NCBI GenBank assembly: GCA_950097015.1
Contig: CATNEN010000003.1
Location: 310,001-374,000 of the forward strand
Reading direction: 5' to 3'
DNA from: Macrostomum hystrix
Taxonomy: Eukaryota; Platyhelminthes; Macrostomidae
DNA length: 64,000 bases
This document shows, one piece after another, positions 46,603 through 57,100 of this stretch (its first letter is position 1; each line of letters opens with the position of its first letter). A program made the position numbers and the translations under genes. Under the pieces are notes generated by a model. It was not told the origin of the DNA, did not search any database, and saw only the letters and a program-made list of their open reading frames with translations.

Positions 46603-47945
46603 GGAGGAGAGAAGAGTAGACAGTGAGAAGGAGAGGATGAGAGAAGAGTAGACAGTGAGAAGGAGAGGATGAGAGAAGAGTAGACAGTGAGAAGGAGAGG
46701 ATGAGAGAAGAGAAGACAGTAAGAAGAGAGGAGGAGAGAAAAGTAGACGGTGTGAAAAGAGGAGGAGAGAAGAGTATACAGTGAGAAGGAGAGGATGAGA
46801 GAAGAGAAGACAGTAAGAAGAGAAGAGGAGAGAAGAGAAGACAGTAAGAAGAGAGGAGGAGAGAAAAGTAGACAGTGAGAAGGAGAGGATGAGAGAAGAG
46901 AAGACAGTAAGAAGAGAAGAGGAGAGAAAAGTAGACGGTGTGAAAAGAGGAGGAGAGAAGAGTATACAGTGAGAAGGAGAGGATGAGAGAAGAGAAGACA
47001 GTAAGAAGAGAAGAGGAGAGAAGAGAAGACAGTAAGAAGAGAGGAGGAGAGAAAAGTAGACAGTGAGAAGGAGAGGATGAGAGAAGAGAAGACAGTAAGA
47101 AGAGAGGAGGAGAGAAAAGTAGACGGTGTGAAAAGAGGAGGAGAGAAGAGTATACAGTGAGAAGGAGAGGATGAGAGAAGAGAAGACAGTAAGAAGAGAA
47201 GAGGAGAGAAGAGAAGACAGTAAGAAGAGAGGAGGAGAGAAAAGTAGACAGTGAGAAGAGAGGATGAGAGAAGAGAAAACAGTAAGAAGAGAAGAGGAGA
47301 GAAAAGTAGACGGTGTGAAAAGAGGAGGAGAGAAGAGTATACAGTGAGAAGGAGAGGATGAGAGAAGAGAAGACAGTAAGAAGAGAAGAGGAGAGAAGAG
47401 AAGACAGTAAGAAGAGAGGAGGAGAGAAAAGTAGACAGTGAGAAGAGAGGATGAGAGAAGAGAAAACAGTAAGAAGAGAAGAGGAGAGAAAAGTAGACGG
47501 TGTGAAAAGAGGAGGAGAGAAGAGTATACAGTGAGAAGGAGAGGATGAGAGAAGAGAAGACAGTAAGAAGAGAGGAGGAGAGAAAAGTAGACAGCGAGAA
47601 GAGAGGAGGAGAGAAGAGAGGAGGAGAGAAGAGTAGAGAGTGGGAAGAGAGGAGGAGATAAGAGAGGAGGAGAGAAGAGAAGACAGTAAGAAGAGAGGAG
47701 GAGAGAAAAGAGGAGGAGAGGAGAGTAGAGAGTGGGGAGAGAGGAGGAGAGAAGAGTAGAGAGTGGGGAGAGAGGAGGAGAGAAGAGAAGACAGTAAGAA
47801 GAGAGGAGGAGAGAAAAGAGGAGGAGAGGAGAGTAGAGAGTGGGGAGAGAGGAGGAGAGAAGAGTAGAGAGTGGGGAGAGAGGAGGAGAGAAGAGGAGAG
47901 AGTGGGAAGAGAGGAGGAGAGATGAGTAGACAGTGAGAACAGAGA
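46601..47945. repeat. Purine-rich minisatellite, second segment
   Basis: Same family as 44445-46162 but with a different mix of variants: AGTGAGAAGGAGAGGATGAG and GTATACAGTGAGAAGG units dominate, and GAGAGTGGGGAGAGAGGAGG variants come near the right edge. A composite of roughly 190 bases recurs several times between 46720 and 47580. Confidence 0.96.
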
Positions 47946-49005
47946 GGAAAGGAGGCAAAGCATTGTGAAGTGGAACAAAAATAGTTCTGTAGCCAGCTCC
48001 AAGCACAGTTTTATATTCATTTTTAAACGCAGTCTAAAGCAAGAATTACAGATAATTAAAATGCAAGTCAATTGCACGAAAACGAAAACACGCCCAGAGA
48101 AGATTGAGTTCAAAAGAGATTTATGCAAATGCGGGCAGCAATTAGATTTCTTAGATAATCAGAACAGTCCAGAATGCCGAAGCATATCTATCACTGTGCC
48201 CACAGTTGGGTTTATTATTCAAACTCAAGCGACAATAAAAATCTCCGACATCCTTTGGGAGGCCGGCGGAAAATTATTAGTGAATCCTCAAGGGATTCAA
48301 TAAAGCCGGATGCATTGGGCATATCTGAGGAGGCCGTTAGGCAAGTCGATTCATCAGACTCACCCCACGGCAGCTAAATCCCAAATCCTCAATGAATGAT
48401 GAATGCCCGGTTGGGAGAAAAAAAAATGGCTTTAATTTGTTACCAATGGCAACGGTTGAAAATTCGGCCTTGGCTCGGGAGTGCTGACGTGTTCGTGCTT
48501 TCCAGTCAATATTTAGCTAAACATGAGGCCCGTTTTTCTGAGCTTGTTGAGATTTAATTGCTTTGAATAATTTTTTATTATTAAAATACATCTAAGGAAA
48601 ATTGAGGTGGGACCAGACTGTCCTTGAATTGGCAGGTGGCCTAATTTTAATCAGTGTAGACACTGCGGATTTTCATTTTCTCATTATCCATCTTCTGAAT
48701 TATCTATTTAACCAGCTCTGCTCTGCTTCTTTGGCACGGATTAAAGAGCAGAGAGCAATGTGTTCTTTTCAAAGTGATTTTTCAAAACTGGAGCCATACT
48801 AAGCATCCGATTCGCGGAAAGCTCAGACAACAAACGGATGACCGCACCAACGCAAACAATGTTCTAAGCAAGGAGAGCGCAGTGCTACAAAATCACAGGT
48901 CTAGGTCAAGGATTTGCGGTGAAAAAATATTATTCTGCTCTGGTTCGACTTCAAATGTGTTCTGTCTTCAGGTAAAATACAACTCAACTGAACAAAGTTC
49001 CACTT
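47946..49005. other. Unique sequence, no gene seen
   Basis: Open frames of up to 112 codons exist but show no domain, no splice-linked partners and no family I recognise. Confidence 0.4.
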
Positions 49006-49785
49006 AACCCACTCCCAACTCTTCAGGTTCCATTTTATCCAATTCCAACTCTTCAGGTTCCATTTTATCCAATTCCAACTCTTCAGGTTCCATTTTATCC
49101 AATTCCAACTCTTCAGGTTCCATTTTATCCAATTCCAACTCTTCAGGTTCCATTTTATCCAATTCCAACTCTTCAGGTTCCATTTTATCCAATTCCAACT
49201 CTTCAGGTTCCATTTTATCCAATTCCAACTCTTCAGGTTCCATTTTATCTTTAGTTTCCACTTAATCCAATCCTAAATCTTTAGTTTCTACTTAATCAAA
49301 TCCCAAATCTTTAGTTTCCACTTAATCAAATCCCAAATCTTTAGTTTCCACTTAATCCAATTCCAACTCTTCAGGTTCCATTTTATCCTATTCTAACTCT
49401 TCAGGTTCCATTTTATCCAATTCCAACTCTTCATGTTCCATTTTATCCTATTCTAACTCTTCAGGTTCCATTTTATCCAATTCCAACTCTTCAGGTTCCA
49501 TTTTATCCAATTCCAACTCTTCAGGTTCCATTTTATCCTTTTCCAACTCTTCAGGTTCCATTTTATCCAATTCCAACTCTTCAGGTTCCATTTTATCTAA
49601 TTCCAACTCTTCAGGTTCCATTTTATCCTATTCCAACTCTTCAGGTTCCATTTTATCCAATTCCAACTCTTCAGGTTCCATTTTATCTTTAGTTTCCACT
49701 TAATCCAATCCTGAATCTTTAGTTTCCACTTAATCCAATCCCAACTCTTCAGGTTCCATTTTATCCAATTCCAACTCTTTAATAT
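49006..49785. repeat. 30-bp minisatellite, about 25 copies
   Basis: Unit TTCCATTTTATCCAATTCCA followed by ACTCTTCAGG. Two internal patches (about 49250-49350 and 49685-49735) carry a diverged subtype with CTTTAGTTTCCACTTAATCC. The two subtypes alternate in blocks, so the array seems to have duplicated as a composite. On the minus strand it reads as repeated DKMEPEELEL because 30 is divisible by 3. Confidence 0.97.
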
Positions 49786-50735
49786 GTGATTTCCAAATCA
49801 CATGATTGTAAATATCTGGTTATGAAATTTCGTGTCAAGATTTCGAAAGATGGTTAATATTCTATATAATTTTCGTTTTCGAAAAATCAATTCTCCTAGT
49901 CAATTTTGAAGAGAAATTTAGAATCAGACTCCATTCAAAAACAGTGGAGCGAGCTGTGGTTTTTTTGTGAAAAAGTTTCCACGCAGCCGAACAATTCAAG
50001 TCCAGTTTTAGTTAGAAATTTTCATTATTTGCAACACAAGTTTTCAGTTGGTTGAGTTTTCAAATTGAATTCGCTTTTTAAAAAGTCTGTTGCACGGTTG
50101 GTTGTTCACGGGATTTGGCTCATCTGACCTCCCAGTTGAATTCCACATTTGAGCTTAGTGACTGAGTTAGCTTGCTATCACAAATGCTTTGTAAGTCTGT
50201 CCAGAGTACCAACGGTGCCCAGAACAAGAAGCAGTATGTCAGCATTGATTTCCCCGTATACTTCCGGATTGTAGGGGACCAGAGCTCCCGGAACGAGTTC
50301 AATTTTATAGAATTTGACGGAGCAGGGCTGGCATATCTTTCATGAGGCATCACGCAATGCTTGCGTGCTGATTTGATCAGTATTGATACCCATCATACAC
50401 AGGCAATCATGTTGACCAAATCTGGAACTCATATCCATATTTGAACTTGGTCTCAGCCTTCCATTTCTAATACTGATGAAAGTCTTGAACTGCAGAGCAG
50501 CTTTAACCTCCAGAATGATATTTTACTGATCTAACCGAACTTAAATATCTACTTAAAGTAGCATAAAAAGTAATTGTAACTTTATCGAAATCAGAACCAG
50601 AAAAGAAATGATTGCATCGACTTTTGGTAATTTATCATAGACATACTAGGTATCTAAAATACATGTGAACAGAGCGTGAACAAAGCAAAATATCTGTTTT
50701 AAAGTAACCAACAGAACCTTCCCCAGTATCCCAAA
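49786..50735. other. Unique AT-rich sequence, no gene seen
   Basis: No exon or RNA gene recognised on either strand. Confidence 0.4.
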
Positions 50736-51690
50736 TGCCCCAGACGGTCCCCAACCATCCCCAACCGTCCCCAACTGTCCCTAGCTGTCCCCAACTATCT
50801 CCAACTGTCCCTAGCTGTCCCCAACTGTCCCTAGCTGTCCCCAACGGTCCCTAGCTGTCCCCAACTGTCCCTAGCTGTCCCCAACTATCTCCAACTGTCC
50901 CCATCTGTCCCCAACTATCCCCAACTGTCCCCAACTGTCCCTAGCTGTCCCCAACTATCTCCAACTGTCCCCAGCTGTCCCCAACTATCCCCAACTGTCC
51001 CCAACTGTCCCTAGCTGTCCCCAACTGTCCCTAACTATCTCCAACAGTCCCCAACTGTCCCTAGCTGTCCCCAACTGTCCCCAGCTGTCCCCAACTATCC
51101 CCAACTGTCCCCAACTGTCCCCAACTGTCCCCAACTGTCCCCAACTATCCCCAACTGTCCCCAACTGTCCCCATCTGTCCCCAACTATCCCCAACTGTCC
51201 CCAACTATCCCCAACTGTCCCCAACTATCCCCAACTGTCCCCAACTATCCCCAACTATCCCCAACTGTCCCCAACTATCCCCAACTGTCCCCAACTGTCC
51301 CCATCTGTCCCCAACTGTCCCCATCTGTCCCCAACTATCTCCAACTGTCCCCAACTATCTCCAACTGTCCCCAACTGTCTCCAACTGTCCCTAGCTGTCC
51401 CCAACTGTCCCTAGCTGTCCCCAACTGTCCCTAGCTGTCCCCAACTGTCCCTAGCTGTCCCCAACTGTCCCTAGCTGTCCCCAACTGTCCCTAGCTGTCC
51501 CCAACTGTCCCTAGCTGTCCCCAACTGTCCCTAGCTGTCCCCAACTGTCCCTAGCTGTCCCCAACTGTCCCTAGCTGTCCCCAACTGTCCCTAACTATCT
51601 CCAACAGTCCCCAACTGTCCCCAACTGTCCCTAACTATCCCCAACTGTCCCCAACTATCCCCAACTGTCCCCAACCATCCCAAACAATCA
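50736..51690. repeat. 10-bp minisatellite (CCCCAACTGT) with a 20-bp higher-order form
   Basis: Nearly 95 decamers. The basic CCCCAACTGT alternates with CCCTAGCTGT to give a 20-bp unit, uniform at about 51390-51590. CCCCAACTAT and CCCATCTGT variants fill the centre. The strand is strongly C-rich over G. Confidence 0.97.
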
Positions 51691-52334
51691 ACCATACCCA
51701 TCTAACCCGGAACGTCACGAACTATCAGCCATCCCCAAACGCCCTCAATCGTCCCCATCAGGTCACGAACATACTTTATTCTCATCAACCAGCCTCACCT
51801 TTGTCCATCGTGTCCAAACCGCAGTTAACCCACAGCTAACCTCACCTTGTTTACTTCACCCTGTGGAGAAATTAATTTAAACGGATAGTTAGCTACCATC
51901 AAATGACTCAGTCTTGTATCTTATTGGTTAATATTACTGTGACACTCGATTGCGTCAAGTTGCCCCGATTAAAACCACAGAGAGTTCAAATGAGCATTAG
52001 GTGAGCACACTTAGTCTCAGCACATCTTTTGTGGCTGCAAAAGAAAAACGTACGTGCTCACATCACTAACTATTCCATCTCAGATTTTCTGACTAAAAAG
52101 GCAGAAGACTTCCCTGCATAGCACCTATTGTACAGCACTACGGCGAAATGAAGTGAACAGTCCCGTGAGTACCTGTGTGGACAATGGGCTGGCTCAGCTT
52201 TAAATATTCTCTGTCGATAGCATCCAATAGAAACCTTTCTATGAAAGAAAGTTGAGCTAAGAAAATTCCTCAGCAGCTTGAACGTAACTCAGTTTGGAAA
52301 TACGAGCTATTGTAGACCAAATTAGTTCGACGCA
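51691..52334. other. Upstream region of the GT32-like gene
   Basis: No coding feature. It leads into the 35-bp repeats that abut the start codon. Confidence 0.35.
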
Positions 52335-52488
52335 AGCATTTATCGATATCCCAGAGATAAAGTAGCGCAAGCATTTATCGATATCCCAGAGATCAAGTAG
52401 CGCAAGCATTTATCGATATCCCAGAGATAAAGTAGCGCAAGCATTTATCGATATCCCAGAGATAAAGTAGCGCAAGCATTTATCGATG
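52330..52488 (+). promoter_or_regulatory. 35-bp tandem repeat with TATCGATAT at the 5' end of the GT32-like gene
   Basis: Four full copies and a fifth partial one of a unit starting CGCAAGCATTTATCGATATC and ending CCAGAGATAAAGTAG. Each full copy contains TATCGATA, which in Drosophila is the DRE core-promoter element; its meaning here is an inference. The fifth copy breaks off inside this motif (ATTTATCGATG), and that last ATG is the start codon used for the downstream gene. Confidence 0.7.
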
Positions 52489-53757
52489 CAGGCTCTGCAA
52501 GTTGAATTCCAAGCAGCAAAGCGGAGTCTTCAGCTCTTCCAGCTTCGCTGCTGGCATAAAAAGCGACTGGCCCGCTATTTTCTATTCGGAGCGCTCACTG
52601 CACTGGCGCTCATCTTGTTGCTTCGGCTGGTATCTCGGCAGCCTTCAAACAGAGACAGCAGCTTCCTGGATGCTACTCCGGAAGCGGCTAACTCTGCAGA
52701 TGCAGTTGCAGAGCCGACCTTCAAGGCCTTCAAAGCAGCCAACGAAGCTCCATGGGCAGCCAAGCGTCCAGCTGAGGAGGCGCAGCTTCTGATTCCCAAG
52801 AAAATTCATCACTACTTTGGCAACGCAACTGGGATTCCAGTCAGGCTGGTGCAAGAGATCCACAGCTGGGCTGTTGTACATCCGGAGTTCGAGATTCACT
52901 ACTGGGACGCGACCAGCGTGGAAAGCAGTCTGCTGAGTAGGCCAGAGTACGCCAGGTTCAATAAGTAAGTTATTCGGCTCAGGAGGATGTCGACTCACAA
53001 GCACAAGTAAGTTGCTCGAATTTCAGTCTGTTTATTCCGCAGGTACTACTGGAATGGCACACAGAGCCGCAAGGAGCGAGACCTGATCGCCCGTCTGATC
53101 ATTCTGCACAGCGTTGGCGGCCTCCTGCCAGAGCTGAACATGCGCTCCCTGAGAAACGTCACCACCTATCTGCTGGACATGAGCTGCATCGTAGCGCAGG
53201 ACCGCAACGAGAAGGCTGCGTTCTCATTCGACTTTGAGTCCCTGCCTAGCTTGGCCTTTCTGGCCTGCAAGCCGGGGCACCACTTTGTTGGCTACTTTCT
53301 ACGCAAAGTAACGGAGGTGGCACTGCGCACTGGCGCGGTGGTATTACAGGTGGACACCCCTGTGTTCCTGCTGCATGCCTACAATGCGGCGGTGGCGGCC
53401 TACGACGAAGAATGCTCAACTAAAGCCGAATGCATCTATCGCGACCGAGTCTCCCTGGCTGATCCCCAGGTCTTCATGCCGGTGATGGAGCCGCAGCTGT
53501 TTGAAAGCCTGGTTTACAACTGCCGGTACAGGGCCAAGCTGGAGTTCCTAAGAAAGGAGGCCTGCTACAACCTGGACGCGAATGGCAACGAGCCGAGCGA
53601 CGTTTCGCTCGCAATGCCAGTCTACCTGCCTAGTTGGGCGCCGAACAAAGACCAGCCACTGCTGCCGCTGACAAAGATTGGACCGGCTTCGGCTCGGGCA
53701 ATGGCAACGAGTCGAAAGCCCAGGAAGCACTGGAGATTTCCCGGTGGCGAGCCGTGA
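52486..53757 (+). CDS. GT32-like (OCH1/sugar-binding DXD family) type II membrane protein lacking the DXD, 397 aa
   Basis: Two exons, 52486-52964 and 53043-53757, in phase (398 codons with stop). Residues 1-30 are cytosolic and basic, residues about 31-49 (YFLFGALTALALILLLRLV) form a signal anchor, and the rest is luminal, as in Golgi glycosyltransferases. IPKKIHHYFG (residues 103-112) and HPEFEIHYWD (132-141) are the entry motifs of glycosyltransferase family 32. ARLIILHSVGGL (176-187) is the helix leading to the GG-x-Y-x-D-x-D metal/nucleotide-sugar site, but here the site reads GGLLPELNM: the two aspartates are E190 and N192. N-glycosylation sites occur at NAT, NGT and NVT. An AATAAA lies at 54047-54052. 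It may be a catalytically altered or inactive paralogue. The substrate is unknown. Confidence 0.8.
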
Positions 53758-54046
53758 TTAACAGCATTCAAATCGTTTTTACCTTTTGGATATAACAATC
53801 TGTCAACAGAAAATCAGCACGTAACCTTTTAACGAGTGGACTGAATTTCATATAATCAACTAGATTTTGCTTTGATTTTTAAGTAAATACTTCGAGTAGA
53901 TTAAGAAAGAGCTTATTCATATTTTATTTTCACACGTTGGTGTGAAAATACAATTTTTTAAATAGTGATCCAGCTCAAATATTGTGTTCATTTTACTCTG
54001 GATACATAGGCTAACGACCAATTCAAAGACGTGCGCCAAACATGCA

Positions 54047-54052
54047 AATAAA
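54047..54052 (+). promoter_or_regulatory. Polyadenylation signal of the GT32-like gene
   Basis: AATAAA about 290 bases after the stop and about 120 bases before the next gene's ATG on the same strand. Confidence 0.5.
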
Positions 54053-54174
54053 AATGGCCATAGACGATTGAGAATAGAAAGAGCTCAATGCCTATAGAGT
54101 TAGAACAACCCTGCGTCGAGTAACTGTTATATGAAACTGCTTTGCTAAAAGCAGCTGGCACTAAGACTAAAATA

Positions 54175-57100
54175 ATGGCGTTTTCAGACTCGGAACTCAG
54201 CGCTGAAAACTTTGACGCACTAGAGAACAGCGATCGAGGTAAGAATTCAATCTCTTATTTATGGAATCAAGAAAATGGCGCTCTATTGGAAAAGGTTAAC
54301 GCCGATGAATAATAACTAATGATGATTACAGTATGAATTCTTTTCTGCCTATGCAGACCCCGAAGCTGAGGTTCGCCAGCACCTGAAGTTGCTGTTTGAA
54401 TCCACAGCTGCTAGTGAAGCTGAGACCAGAACTGCGCGAGAATGCCCGGAGCAGCAGATGCTGCTGAAATTTCTACTCGACAGCAAAAGCAACTTACTGA
54501 ATCAGAGCTCTAGCGAGGAATACATGCGGAAGAAGCTGCCATATCTCTACAGTAGCAGGGGCTCTAATGCAGTGAGTCGTGAGAGCGATCCTCAAGCTGA
54601 CGCCATAAATACTACAAGCAGCGACTCAGATAAACAGAAACCGGAATCAGTAAATACTCGCATTTTTTCTAATATAATATAATTTTATAATTTTCTAAGC
54701 TAATTTTTTCTAATATTTTTTTTGTGATGAAATATAGTAGGTCATTGAATTTTATCAGAAAATTTTTGAGTCACTCGAATGCTTAATTCTCAGGATTTCA
54801 GTGCAGCGTCCGAAGACACAAAAAACCGCACAAAGCTTCGAAGCGCTGCCACCGCGCTACACAATGGCGCTGCCAGCGAGCTTTCAAAGAAGGAAAAGTC
54901 CACGGTTTTCCCTAAAGAGACAGTTGAATCTCAGGAAGACACAGGGGGCGTTGAAAGCCCTAAAGGCAGCCCTGGTGTTGGCAGCACTTTTAGCCTCCAA
55001 TACAACCCAGCGAATTTCAGCTTAAAAAACGAGCAGCTGGCACTTAAGCCTTTGGATCGAAACACGGCTTCGCAAAAATCAAACTTGCTGGTCTGGCATC
55101 GGTACACGGAGATTCCCTTCGATATTTCATCCAGTGAGTTCACAGTGAGGACGCCGGTACTGCCGCTGGTGCAAGGCGGTCATCTCGCGTTTCTCGTCAG
55201 CAAGTGTGACCAGAAGACCGTTAACTATTCAGTGAAGATCATCAAGAAAGCTAGTATCAAAAAGTTAGGCTCTGTGCGGAATAAGCATCGACAATCCTTA
55301 ACTGGTCAGATGGGGATCATAACCAAGGACGAGTTTCTGGTGCTAAAAAAACTCTCGCATCCGTTCGTGGCCAAGATGCTGTACTTTTGCGAGAACCCGT
55401 CTCTCTACTACTATTTCTTTCCTCGGTATTGCTTGGTCAATCTAAGTAGCCACTTCAGCTTGGTAAGAAACATGTTTTTGTATATGTTTCTCTGTTTTAA
55501 CAGTAGGCCGCCACAGCCACCAAAATTTCTACCCCAGCTGATGCTAGTGCTAGAGGACATTGTATCTATCTCAAGGACATAAATTCGATTCCGCGACGAG
55601 GCCACATTCATTTAGGGCGCAGCCGCAAGAGAAGGCTTGCGGGCTTGGGTTGTCGTACGCCTTTGAGGGCCAACCTGTAAAGCACAGTGAAAGTGTACAC
55701 ACTTGCCTGATGATGAGAGAGTCAATGCAGATGTACACCCTTGCGTACGGTATCTTTGTGCGTGTGTGCTCAGGAGCCAGCGAAATTGTTGGGCAGAATT
55801 GCACCCTCGCTGGCTGCGGGTCAAATGATGTGCCCTTGCTAGCAGCCATCCTGCAAATATTATTTTTATTATTCAGCTGTGTGAGTGAAAAAAATTGTAC
55901 ATTAGCCTCGGCGTTTAGGGACAGGAATGTTAATATAAGAACAAAAAATCCTTACCCGTTGCCTAAATTTCATCAGTACATGCGCCTCGATGTTGAAGTG
56001 TGTGTCTATGTCACGTGCTGCATCATAAATGCCGTGGAGTATCTGTTTCGCAACTTCATAGTCCACCGGGACATTTCAACCAAGAGTGTCTTGTTCAACA
56101 GCAACTGCAAGCCTGTACTCTTCCACTTTGACTACGCCACCTTTTACGGCACGCTGCTCAGCTCGGAGGCCCGCATGACATTCCTGCCAGAGCTGAGCAG
56201 TCGCGCGCCAGAGGTGATTAGTCCGGAGATTTTCGACGCCTGCGACCCAGAACACTACGTCAACTGCGATATTTGGGGCATCGGTGTGCTGCTGGGTGAG
56301 TTTTCAAGCTCCTTCAATTGAAACCATCTTTAGTTAGAACTAGCAAGTTTTGCCCCCCTTCGGGGAGCAGAAATACTTTTTAGCAGCTGAATTTACAGCT
56401 TTTTAAAGCTACAATGAACCCCCAGTTGACAATGATCCCCCAGTTGACAATGATCCCCCAGTTGACAATGAACCCCCAGTTGACAATGAACCCCCAGTTG
56501 ACAATGATCCCCCAGTTGACAATGATCCCCCAGTTGACAATGATCCCCCAGTTGACAATGATCCCACAGTTGACAATGATCCCCCAGTTGACAAAGATCC
56601 CCAGTTCACAATGATCCCCCAGTTGATGATGATCCCCCAGTTGATGATGATCCCCCAGTTGAAAATGATCCCCCATGCAGTTGACAATAATCCCCCAGTT
56701 GACAATGATCCCCCAGTTGACAATGATCCCCAAGTTAACAAAGATCCCCCAGTTCACAATGATCCCCTAGTTGATGATGACTCCCCATTGATGATGATCC
56801 CCAGTTAACAATGTTCCTCCAGTTGACAATGTTCCCCCAGTTGACAATGATCCCCCAGTTGATGATGATCACCCAGTTGACAATGATCCCCCAGTTGACA
56901 AAGATCCCCCAGTTGACAATGATCCCCCAGTTGACAATGATCCCGCCCGTTGACAATGATCCCACAGTTGACAATGATCCCCCAGTTCACAATGATCCCC
57001 CAGTTGATGATGATCCCCCAGTTGATGATGATCCCCCAGTTGAAAATGATCCCCCAGTTGACAATGATCCCCCAGTTGACAATGATCCCCCAGTTGACAA

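Noticed and set aside
44291-48128. Minus-strand frames of 468-629 codons rich in LSSSLLTVYSS-type repeats
   Set aside because: They are translations of the purine-rich minisatellite, overlapping in three frames and ignoring the element inserted in the array. No sign of gene structure.
49004-49261. Minus-strand frame with repeated DKMEPEELEL, resembling an acidic repeat protein
   Set aside because: It is only the uniform part of a 30-bp array. The frame breaks as soon as the units vary, and no promoter or signal peptide is present.
52502-53004. Other frames within the GT32-like first exon
   Set aside because: They lack the family motifs and do not join in phase to the second exon.
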